Positions 11,500 to 22,218 of a stretch of 64,000 bases of DNA are shown here, piece after piece. How positions within the stretch are numbered: position 1 is the first letter of the stretch; each line of letters begins with the position of its first letter. The notes under the pieces were generated by a model. The model made no database searches and was not told the DNA's origin. It worked only from the letters and a program-made list of their open reading frames with translations. The stretch is taken from positions 248,001 through 312,000 of the forward strand of contig JAGPYM010000002.1 in assembly GCA_020736575.1 (NCBI GenBank), given 5' to 3'. The position numbers and the translations under genes are program-made. The stretch is from Thelonectria olida (Eukaryota; Ascomycota; Sordariomycetes; Hypocreales; Nectriaceae).

Positions 11500-14400
11500 T
11501 TAACGTAACTGAATCATCTGTTCGAACAGCCCGAGAGTGCTCGCTTCCTCATTCATCAAACCATGAATGTAACACTCCCCCACAAGCTGAAAGGAGTCTT
11601 GGTAATGGCCACTGCTCCTCAGAACGAAGGGTACTTGGCCTCCATTAACAACACACACTGCATCTCCCTTGTTGACTTGCAGCGGCGCAACACCAACTCT
11701 TTTGCCATATGTCACCACGAATTTCCACCCAGCAAGGGGCCCCTGGAGTGCAGAGTAATAATTTTGTCCCTCTTCCCATTGTGAATTGAATTCCTTAGCT
11801 CCAGAAGGTCGCTGTCGGGTTCGTATGCTGAGATACTTCCGCAATGAGTTGTAAGACTTCTGAATGCTGGGCCCATCAGCTCGCCTGAAAGCTTCCGCGA
11901 TAGGAACTTTCCACTTCAGGCTGGCCTTGCCGTCAGGGTGCTGAGGAGGTATCATGTTCTCCACCTCCTTCAGATAGGCATCTAGATCTTGGAGCGTATT
12001 GGAAGCCTTGCTGACCGTCTTGATGTTGTCCACCAAGATGCCTTGAACTCCTAGTCGGCTCTTGTTGACGGCCGTGTCGAATTCGATGTTGGGCGTTGAC
12101 TGCTTCGATGCGGAGCATTGCATGCCTCGAATGGACAAAGAGAGGAGACTTTCCTGCTTCGACACCGTCCAATCTGGAATCCAGGACGCCCCTAGGCTCG
12201 GAGAAGCAAGTCCAGCGTTGTGAAGGAGATCCAGCACCTTCCTCTGACTGATGAAAGCACTTGTGTATCTACCAACGAGATCCTCGAATGTGAGATCGTA
12301 ATCTAGGGGGAAATCCTTGTTGTTTCCGTCAATGGCGAGTGCGAGAAGGCAGAAGAACCGATCGTGGCGGATTGTTGATTCAGCGTACCGGAAGGATTTG
12401 AGAAGCTCGATTAATGATCGACGATGGTGCCTTGCTTCTTCCTCTCGCAGCATCGCAAGCGCCAAAAACCTACTCCAAGTCGGTCGAGCCAGAGCAAACC
12501 GCCCAGTAGGAGACGTTCCCAGCTCGCGCTCGATAGTTTCGAGAGCAATGTGGAGATCGTTCCAATCTACCATCCACTTGCCATAGACAATCTTGATGCT
12601 AGTGGCAACAACAACCTCTTGGATGATCCAGGCTCGTCGGAACCAAGATATTTCAAAGAAAGCCCTTATTTCATCCCATGTGGCGTCCTCTGCATTAGGC
12701 ATGCGTTTTCTGCCCCAGTGTTGAGGTATCTCGGGGAGATCCTTGGGCCACTCTTCTCCAAGATTGCTGAGGGCTTCACCCACCCGGATCTGCATTAGTG
12801 TTTGCAATGGGTTGTTGCCACTTGGTAAGTCTCCAATGCAGGCCAAAACGCAAGTTGCTCGTTAGAACACCTCTGGAAGAAGACGAATCTGCCCCGCCTT
12901 TTCCGACTTGTTCTCCTGGTTGATGCACACAGCATCGACCCAGAGGAGCAAAGGCTTCTTCTCATGCCGCAAGGAACATAGCACGTCATAAAGTGAGGCA
13001 GTGATTTTGATGCATCCTTCGGGTGTGCGCAAGACATGGGACAAGTCAATCTTACCTCACATGTAGGAGATTGCCTGGAAGCTGTTTGCGACGAGAAGAG
13101 GGGAGTGAAATACCGTGGCTTGGAGATTTGATGGTTTCTTCTCTGGGTGTAGCAGAAGCATCCGGATATCGCCTTTGCGCAACTCTTTGTAGGAATAATC
13201 AGAGGCCTCGCCGGAAGGAACAGTGACATACAGAGGCCGCGTCGAGACATGTGTGGCGGAGCGGGTGATATAATCAGGGCTAGCCTGCGATGGTTTCCCT
13301 TTGAACTCGCCATTGGGCTCATTAGGGCCGTTCCAATAGGGCTCGGTCATGCCGGAGTCAAGCTGAGGAATAATCTGAGACGATTTATGGGGATGCAGCT
13401 GTCCGAATTCCTTGATCGGAGGGGTTAGTTGCAATGGTGATGGGGTCTGACTCTGCCGATATGAGGTAGGATACGGCCCGGTGGAAGGATGATGCTGAAC
13501 TGTCATGTTTCGGGTATTTGGCCATTGAGTGATTATTGGAGACTTTTGCTGGAAGACTGCAGCTGACTCGGGTGACAAGGTTGCGCCGGGAGGCGGAACC
13601 TGTCGATTCATGTCATAAGAATAGCCGTGCTGAGCTGCAAGCTGAGGGATCAGCCGGTTGTTCCCGGCCTCAAACGGAGGTCTGTAGGGACTTGCAGCCC
13701 GGGTAGATGTAGTTGGTCTCTGAGTACTGGGACTCCGGGTTCCACAAACGACCAACGGGGGCCGCATTGGTGCAAGGGAATCGTCAATGATGGCTGCCGT
13801 CAAGACCCAATCACCTTTCAAGTCGAACTTGTCCGAGATGAAAAGACGCCACGGATCAACAAAGAGAGAAAACCGGGGTGTCTTGAATACGTTCGCAATT
13901 CTTACAAGAACATGAACGTCCTTGACCTGATCTCTCTCGTGAGCGCTCGATCCAAGTTGCTTATCGAGCCGGAACTTTCGCATCTGTACCCAAAGTTATG
14001 TTAGGTTTTATGTCGAGACCAGATCCACCAGCTTGTGGTAGAACTTACCCTCTCAAACTGTTGTGTTGTCCAAGAAAACTCCGGCGTGGAATCCCCTGTC
14101 GTGACTACAATATCAAAATGGTACGTCTGATTCCTCTCCCCGACCTTTGAGCTTCCAAGACCAAAGCAGCCACTTCTCGCGAGGAAGCTTCTCGTTTGAA
14201 AACTTGCATCAGAACCTGAGATTGTGAATGAGGCATGCTCTGCACCAGCATGAGGGAAGATGCTGTGGCCTGCCCTGTATCGTAGAGGGTTGGTCCAATG
14301 CTGGTCTGGGTTATACACCTTCCCAACATGATGTTGGAGAAGCATCGATGTCTGTGTGATTTGTTAGGGTTTCAGTTAATGAGAGACCCAGACCCGTTCT

Positions 14401-17400
14401 TACCAAGACTTCGGCCAAGTACTGCGCATGAACTGGCTCCTGGCGCAATATTGTCCGGTGGTCCAAGGTCGGATCACTTGTAGTCTGGCGAAACAAGATT
14501 CGCTCTGACCATTTGAAGAACTGCAGTGGCAGTCTCCTATCATCCGGGTTCTCAGTATTACTACTGATAATGTTTCTTGGAATTTGGTTGAATTCAGACA
14601 TGATTTTGTCTTCATCGCTCTCTTCAAAGTCGTCATTCTTGACATCTTCAAACTCGTCTCGCCAGAGTGCAGCGTATTGTCCTATGTTGTCAGCCTATTT
14701 GTCTCATACTCCGCACGGCTTTATCGCAAAAACACAAGTAGGCCTCACATCAATCTTACCTTGATAGAGGGAGTCCGTGACATAGATGCCCTCGCTTTGA
14801 AAGATGTCCCCAAGTCGGTCATGGTTGTTCTCGCTGAGAGCAAACTGAACTAGAGCCCGGTGGCTCTTAACAATGCCGTAGAGATCGGCGATACTATTGA
14901 CTAGTTTGGGAGGCAGAAGTGAAGATGAGATGGAGTATCTCGTCATAAATATTTGAAGCCTGTCATCTTTAACCGAGACAGTGACCTCAGTCTGGCCGTC
15001 TGTGCCATGGAACACCCGACCTCCATAGCTGAGCTTGTACCGGCAAACGATTGAGGCACACAAATTGACATCAAGGCGATGGAGTTGAGTAACCTCCTTG
15101 TCCCTGTCTTGCCTTGACTTCGGGATTAATCTAAGCAATAAACATGAGCATGGATTCAGCGTAATCTTGGGGATACTCCTACGCAGAAATAAAGGGGGCC
15201 TTCTCCCGCAAAGCAATGGTGCGATCCCTGTGTGTCTTAGGCCTGCCCGAAGGGAATGTTTCCACGCGAATGAGCGCGGATAGTCTCCTGTGATTGAGGC
15301 CCAAAACATTCAAGAGGGCCTCGATTGCATCGACTTCTTCAGGCTCGAAAGCAAGGATTTTGAGGTGTCCGACAAAGCTCTCGCGCAAATGATGTCGATC
15401 TGCAATAAACCATGGTGGGAAAGCCGGGTTGAGGATGTCCAGTGTGTCATACTCACGGTCGTCGTCGTGGTCACCCGGGCCCTGGAGAATGGGAAAGATT
15501 CCCTTCTGGTTATGGTCATGGAGTGGCTTGACGTACTTCTCAGCATCTTGCGTTGATAGCGTTGCCAAAGCCCGATTCAACCTAGTAAAATTCTGCAAAA
15601 TTCCGCCACGGCTCATCTTGTTTGTGATCTTGGTAGCCTTCTCCACCAAACGTTCGATGCTGTCCAAGCCGGTTCCGAGAAGGTCTTGGAAGAGGGACTT
15701 GCTATCCCGATACTCGAACGCAATGTTGTAGTCTTGTTCCACGCACTCTTTCAATCCGAGCCAGCGGATATTCGGGCTAGATTTTGGTGAACCGGCAATG
15801 GTGTAGATGAGTTTCTGCGTTGTGAAAGCCTCGCTACATCTGATGTCAGTCGTGGTGACTATTATAAAGGAGTTTTGCTTCATACCGAACCTGTTTCTTA
15901 TGCTAACTATACTCGACCTGGATTCGGCGGTAAATGTATGCCACTGTCTCTTTGTGCGGGTTTTGTAGCTGCATACCTTCAAGACAGCGTAGATAGAAAT
16001 TGAGACTTTGATTAACCTCAACCCCAAAGAATTTGAGAAATGTCCACCGTGAATCTTCTGGATCACGAAGAGTCAAAGTTGGGATGTACAGCCAATGGTC
16101 CACGAACTTGTCAATCATAGGAAGAGACGTGTTCTGGAGTTCAATAGAGCGGGTGAATTTACTCTGGCCCTGGTGGCAACTGACCTTCATCAGTTGGATT
16201 TGAGTACGTATGGCTTTGTTCGCAATCTCCGAAGACAAGGTGGGATGGTTCTCTAAGAGTGCTGAGTACTTGGCCTAGTTGTCTCTGAGCATTTCAAGGA
16301 CATCTGAAGAGTCATAAGTTCGAAACAAGAAGCGAAACTCTTCGGAAAGTGTGAGCCTTCCTAGAATGCCGGGCTCAACAGAGTAAAGTCGGGGCTCGGT
16401 AGATATTCTAAAACATCTCTGAAGCCATCCGAGCCAGCTTCGAGCCTTGAGTGGGTCGAAAGGCTTCAGATAGGGCTTCATATAGTCCTCGTGGAGAAAT
16501 GGGTATGACTCTTCCAAGTGGCACATAATCTTTCCCGTTACGCCGCGAGGTGCAGCCATGCCATGCGTGTGGCAAGAAGAAGCTTCCGCGCGACCATCTC
16601 CGGTGGTAGCAACCCATAGGCGTGCACCGGGCGTGGGGTGAAACGATGCTTGAAACAAGAAAGCTGCATCGGCGCACAGCTCTTCCTTTTTCACTTGTTC
16701 GGGGTCAAACGTGTTAGAGGAGTGCCTCTCGATGATGTGCTGACAGACATCAGCAGTCTGAGGACTTGACCGCACACCCAGTTGAACCAGCAGACTGCGC
16801 CAGCAACTGTCTTGCTCTGCCGCGATATCGACGATGGGGAAGTCCACATTGTGGTCCTTCATATCCGTCATGTCTGTGCCGAAGTAGATCGGTCCACTGT
16901 TGGCGGATAGCCAATCCCCGTTTTGTAACGGAATGATGTTCATGCTTTGGAGTTGTCTTTTGTGCTCAGTTTCGGTTGCCAATCTGACCAAAACTTTGGA
17001 AATTTGCGATTGCCAGCCTGTAGGTCTCCTTTGGAAGCGCTCAGGCTGGTTTGCGACCAACCAACCCAAGTCTTCGAGAAAGCCGGAGCCATCGAGTGTT
17101 TGGATTCTCAGGCTAGATAGAGAACCAGCCGTCCAGCCGGAATACTGTGAGGAGACGTAGATGTTTTCTGTATTTGTAGACAGAGTGAACGGCTCGCCCA
17201 AGTCATCCGAAAACTCCTCCGGAACATATTTCAGTTGTGAAGCCTTGACCCTTGTCCCGCCTTGCGACTCTAACACAAGTTTCTCAGCAAGTTGGCAGAA
17301 AATCATGTCCCTGAGAGGTTGGAAAAACCCCGAGCACTCTCTCTGAGGTAGATACTGAGGCCAAGAATACTGCAGGGGGCTCGAGGTTAGGTGATCAATG

Positions 17401-18238
17401 GCGCCCACAAATGCATCGGCCGAAGCATCACGAACAGCACTGTTCCAGGGCACATCCTCAATTTCTTCCCGGCTTGCTGTTAGCAGGAAGTCTCCATGGA
17501 GTGCAAACTGGAGTAACATTAGGACTCTTCAATCAACGGTGCAAAGTATGTAGTCGTGGGAGACTTACATGCAAGCCGTAGTCACGGATCGGGAGAAATG
17601 CGAAAACAGGCTGAGTCGACGTCAAGATGACAGGAAAGGCCAGGATAACTTCAGTCTCTGTGCGGCCAGGCCGTGCCTTCGCTTCCGGAAGATTAGAAGC
17701 ACGGTGCTTGACAATGACATATTCCAGAGCAGAAGTTCCATCGTGAATTGGGACGAGGCTTCCGTCACTTTTCAGGTCCTGACGCCACAGATGTATGTGC
17801 GGGCATTCTCTCTCAGGTGTATTGCAATTTTGATGTTCCTGAGATTGCGAAGAAACAAGAGCGAAGTCGATATGAGTTGCCGAAGGCTTCGTACAATATT
17901 CTCTTCCTGCTGGCCTCCCGAAAGCACAAGGTAAAACGACGTGAGCCCGCGCGAAGTTGGTTCAGGGAAATGCGACCAAATGGGTGCAATCATTCCGATG
18001 GGTTCTGAGCTGTCGAACTTGAAAGAAAAGTTTCCTGACGAGATATACACGACACTTGCGACTTTAAAGACGGACTTGAAACCAATTCCTTTTTCGCCAA
18101 TGCATTCCGCGGAACCATGAACTCCAGCTTTGGTGCTCTGTCGAGAAGACCATCACTGTCATTTCCAATTGAGGTGCGACGGCGGCGTATTCCGTCGATG
18201 AGACGTTTCGCTTCCACGATTGAAGTCATGCCTTTCAT
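11500..18238 (-). pseudogene. Broken sacsin-like GHKL ATPase fused to a HET domain
   Basis: One long minus-strand gene can be followed through clean introns at 17508-17568, 15834-15885, 15131-15182, 14682-14759, 14352-14403 and 13984-14048. The N-terminal part has the Hsp90/sacsin-type ATP-lid motif GEKGIGFKSVF (about 18100-18070), the family blocks IAPIWSHFPEP, FAFLPIRDYG and DFLLTASRE, and a long NO VEIN-like middle region. The last exon (13983-11500) is 828 codons and continues from the ATPase tail (VDPWRLF) through a Pro/Ser/Gln-rich linker into a HET domain. It cannot make a full protein. The first GHKL segment is shortened and frame-shifted near 18110, with no Asn-bearing N-box in any frame. 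Two extra bases near 17785 shift the frame. In-frame stops stand at 16275-16277, 15903-15905, 13057-13059 and 12862-12864. Frame and homology continue across each, so these look like recent lesions. A downstream fragment could still be expressed. Confidence 0.85.
12600..13205 (-). other. HET domain block within the pseudogene
   Basis: The three HET signatures are seen in order in one frame: the AISY(stop)G block at about 13070-13050, where the family has SYxWG; LLLWVDAVCINQENKSEK at about 12965-12900; and WFRRAWIIQEV at about 12640-12600. The Trp codon of the first motif reads TGA, and the Gln/Lys-type position after LLPEVF reads TAA. HET domains trigger cell death in fungal incompatibility. 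Here the domain is the C-terminal output of a GHKL ATPase rather than of a NACHT or a stand-alone protein. Confidence 0.85.
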
Positions 18239-19803
18239 CCAACCAACGCGGATGGGAGAAGGCAGAGCACTGCAACACCGACGGCCGTAAGAATATCGGT
18301 AGAGTGACGAGACAACTCAGGAATTTCTTTGCAGGTATTCACACCGGTAACCCAACTGGACCAACAAGACTTGATTACCTTTCTCCTAGAGGCGGCTTGC
18401 GAGGTTGCGAGTGTGTTCCCCAGCCTAACGAGCCGAGAAATTCGCTCAGCCGAGAAGGCTCGACTACTTGCTGATGCCTGAAAATATGCACATCTGCCTA
18501 AGTATTTCTTCAGCCGCATGCATAATTGCTGAGCCACAACAGATTGGAGCCTTAGTCATATTGACGCGTTTGTTGGATGGAACTTTTTATCTGAAGAGTC
18601 TTGGCATAGAACACTAGTTAGTACTGCGATTGTTTATCTTCTAGACTCATTTCAATACATCTACTGCGGAAGATCTATATAGCCTACTCCTCAGACACCC
18701 CTCTTAACAAATCTTACGGCGTAATCGATGTATCATCTCATACTTATTGGACGGGGCGGTTGTGGGATTGGACAGCTTCTTGGCAAAGCGCGACACGATG
18801 CTAGTGTCATCTAAACTGTTGATCAGTCGATCGAGGCAATCCTAGGAGCATCAGGGGTCCAACTATTGCTAAACTCGGGCAATAGATGCGAGGTTGTTGG
18901 CCGATGGTTGAGTTACTTCGCCGATCCCGAGGAACAACACGCTCCCAATGACCGAAACGGGCCTTGCTGTGAGGCTTGAACCATTAGGAACAATCCTATT
19001 TGGGTGCCATGAATCGTACAGAATGGCGTTCTGGCCATCACCAACGCCAAATCGGATTTGTTGAAGCCAAACTCTTGCGCTTTTGAACAATCCATCCCAC
19101 TCGCGCCCCGAACACTTTAGCCACTCTCGTAACAAAAACCGACAAAAAATGAGTTTATTTCCAATCAGGATACGCCTGGAGCGAGAAAACCCACTCCCGG
19201 TTGGGCCACCCCGGACGAGACTAATTCGTTATCCAGCGTCGTGATGTCGTTATACTCGTAGCCCCCGCACAAAATAACGTCATTACACCCATACATAATA
19301 TCATAGACATCTTAGTCAATTCCGCCTTGGGCAACTATAATGAGAAAGGACTGACCAACCGGATTATCCTCAAGGTCCTACATGGATCCCTCGACTAATG
19401 AGTCTGGAGTAGCCAAGAACCCATCCCACAAACCTGCATCTCGACCACGGCCGGCCCGAGGGCATCTTGAACCGGTGGCGTAGCTTGGCTTCTGGAACCA
19501 CGCGTTTGGGACGAGGCGGTGGGTCGATTCTGTGGGATATCCGAATCTATGCTCGAAGTTGGGATGTTTGCCAACGTTGCTTCCCCAGGTTGGACGTGGT
19601 CGATACGATTATGCCATTCTGCCCCGTTTTCACGAACTGTACAGCTCCCCTGCCCTGGGGAGACGGGTGGCCATTGCGCATCATGATATATAGTTGCATT
19701 GAGATGGAGTTGTTGGGTGTTGTTTTGCTTTGTCCTGCATTGGCTTGTTGAATCCTGTCTCATCTTTCTCGTCTGCTCAACGAACAGGGACTACAAGGGA
19801 GCC
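18239..19803. other. Intergenic region with a possible decayed reading frame
   Basis: No intact gene. From about 18730 to 19290 one plus-strand frame reads as protein-like stretches separated by stop codons: a Rossmann-like start (LILIGRGGCGIGQLLG), then a stretch near 19020-19110 and one near 19150-19240. This suggests a strongly decayed enzyme gene that I cannot identify. The right part should hold the promoter of the permease that starts at 19804. Confidence 0.3.
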
Positions 19804-21956
19804 ATGGCCATCTCAAGGTTATTTTCAAACGAGAAGTCGACTGTCGAAGTCCAGGTGGACCCTAATGCGAGCGACTCAGACGCACAGATTATTCACGATG
19901 GCGACCTCGCATACACTCGCGCCAAAGGAGGCAACGGATCCAAGCCGTCCTACCAGGAGGCCGTGGGAGCTCCTGTCGAGTCCAACTCACCCCTCGGATA
20001 CAAGGTTGGATGGTTTACTGTCATCTTCCTTAACATCAACATGATGATAGTGAGTTTTAGAGCTGGTCCTTTGTTGACTCTATACTGACTTTGTTTTGCT
20101 TGCAGGGCACGGGTATCTTCTCAACTCGTAAGTTCAGGTTTCCTCATGCAATGTGACATCAATTGACATGACACTAATGCACCTCGAACAGCTGCGAGTA
20201 TCCTCAATAGGACTGGCTCTGTCGGCCTTTCCCTCATCTACTGGGTCATTGGTTTCTTCATGGCTGCTGCTGGCCTTGGCGTCTACCTCGAACTCGCCAG
20301 TTACTTCCCAAACAGAAGTGGTGGTGAAGCTGTCTATCTGGAGCAGCAGTACCCGAGACCGAAGCACTTTTTCCCCATTGCCTTTGCTGTGCAGTCTGTT
20401 CTGCTCAACTTTGGCAGCAGCAATGCCATTGGTAAATGACCTCCGTTTTAAGTGTCGCTGCATTTAGATACTCATTGTTGTATAGTCCTGTCAAACTATC
20501 TCTGGGCCATGACCGGGAAGACTCCTACCGAATGGGAAACTCGAGGAGTAGGAATTGCGGCTTACACTCTGGCCATCATTTTCGCTGTTTCGAACAACAC
20601 ATGGTCCCTCCGAGCATCAAACGTCATTGGCGCTCTCAAGGTCCTGACATTGATCTTGTAGGAACGGCAATTCCCATTCGCCTTCTATCCGCTGACACGC
20701 CATCTAGTATCAGTATTTCTGGCCTCGTTGTTCTGGGCGGCCATATCAAGCACATCCCTGACCCCCACGCAAACTTCAGAAACGCCTTTGAAGGCGAAAC
20801 ACCAAACGGAAACGATTTAGCGAACGCCCTGGTCAGCATTGTCTTCTCGTATGCAGGATATAACAACGCCTTCAACGTCGTCAACGAGATCCAAAACCCC
20901 ATTCCTACTCTGAAGCGAAACACCAGTGTCGCCCTCCTCGTGGTCTTCGTCCTCTATTTCCTCTGCAACATTGCCTATTTTGCCACTGTGCCCAAGGATG
21001 AGTTCAAGGAGGCTAGCCAGATTGCTGCATCCATGTTCTTCACGAAGCTGTTCGGCAAGAGCAAGGCAGCAGCGAATGTGCTTAACTTTTTGGTTCTGCT
21101 GAGTGCTTTTGGCAATCTCTTGGCTGTGTTGATTGGACAGTCGCGATTGATTCGTGAGATCGGACGGTGAGATGAAGCCTGAATGTCTATTGATGACTTC
21201 ATACTAATGCGTTTCATTTGTAGACAAGGTGTTCTGCCTTTTACTAGACTTTGGGTCTCTACCAAGCCTTTCGGCACGCCTCTCGGACCTTGCCTGCTCA
21301 ACTATGCTCTGACTGTCATCATGATTATTGCGCCGCCTGCTGGTGATGCCTTCACTTTTGGTAGCCCAACCCTGCCCCCCCTGTCGTGGAACGACAAGCT
21401 GACCGAATTTTAGTCGTTGACCTTTCCAGCTACCCCTCCGCCATGTTCAACTTCGCCTTGGCCATTGGTGTTTATGTGCTTCGACGTCGCCGAACCCGCA
21501 CTGGCATTGGACGCTCTGATTTCAAGGCCTGGCATGTTGCCGTTATTTTCTGGATTCTTGTCCAGGTCTTTGTTCTCGCTATGCCTTGGTGGCCCCCGAA
21601 GGGAGGTCAGTATGCGGGAGATGTCAGCTTCTGGTACGCTACGTACTGCGTTGTTGGAATCGCCATGTAAGTCATGTCTAAAACTAGAGGCCTTGAAATG
21701 TGCTTGAACTAACCTTAACTTCTCCAGTCTCCTTGTGTGTGGTATTTACTACGTGTTCTGGATGTACCTGCTCCCGAAATGGGGCAAATATGCCATTAGG
21801 ACTCAGCTCACCGATGTTGGAAACGATGGAGCCAAGACTCACACTCTTGTTAAGGTACCGCTGACTGAGATTGAGAAATGGGACGACGAGCACGATGAGG
21901 CGGGTAATCTTCGACGGAGGAACGTCCCTGACTCCGGCAGCTCTTTCGAGGTCTGA
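19804..21956 (+). CDS. High-affinity methionine permease-like APC/LAT transporter (MUP1 type), eight exons
   Basis: A plasma-membrane amino-acid permease of 585 residues, closest in appearance to fungal Mup1-type methionine permeases. Exons: 19804-20049, 20106-20127, 20192-20431, 20486-20657, 20708-21166, 21224-21360, 21414-21666 and 21728-21956; all phases agree and the introns are 50-64 nt. Exon 2 is only 22 nt and encodes the core of the first LAT motif (GTGIFSTP), which confirms the model. The N-terminal 70 residues are polar. About twelve hydrophobic segments follow, and conserved blocks such as SYAGYNNAFNVVNEI, typical of this family, are present. The start is the first in-frame ATG and has a good context (GCCATGGCC). 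The C-terminal tail is acidic and cytosolic. Methionine as substrate is inferred from family resemblance only. Confidence 0.9.
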
Positions 21957-22218
21957 GAGGTCGAGCTACTAGCTTTTTGGCAATAGATGGAAGAAGTATC
22001 TTCTCTGAATAGACTGATCATAGAGCATAATTGGTAAAGTACATACTCATGGTTTGCCCTTGGCAAGAAAGAGTCGTCGCCAGCAACCCAGAATCAGAAC
22101 AATTGTCTATTCTGACACAGTGGATCAAGGGAACTGCGGAATAAACAGACATACAAAAAACACGGCATGCCTATTATTCTCTCGTTTCCTAATGATTATG
22201 CAAGCCAATAACTTCTCT

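Noticed and set aside
13013..13059. An intron starting at GTGAGG near 13060 that would remove the TGA in the HET domain
   Set aside because: The sequence after the TGA stays in frame and matches the HET consensus directly, there is no branch site, and removal would delete conserved residues. A nonsense mutation explains it better.
18869..19135. Minus-strand frame with a stretch like a retroelement zinc-binding region (VGDGQNAILYDSWHP)
   Set aside because: The resemblance is short, no reverse transcriptase motif is nearby, and the opposite strand gives a longer protein-like reading.
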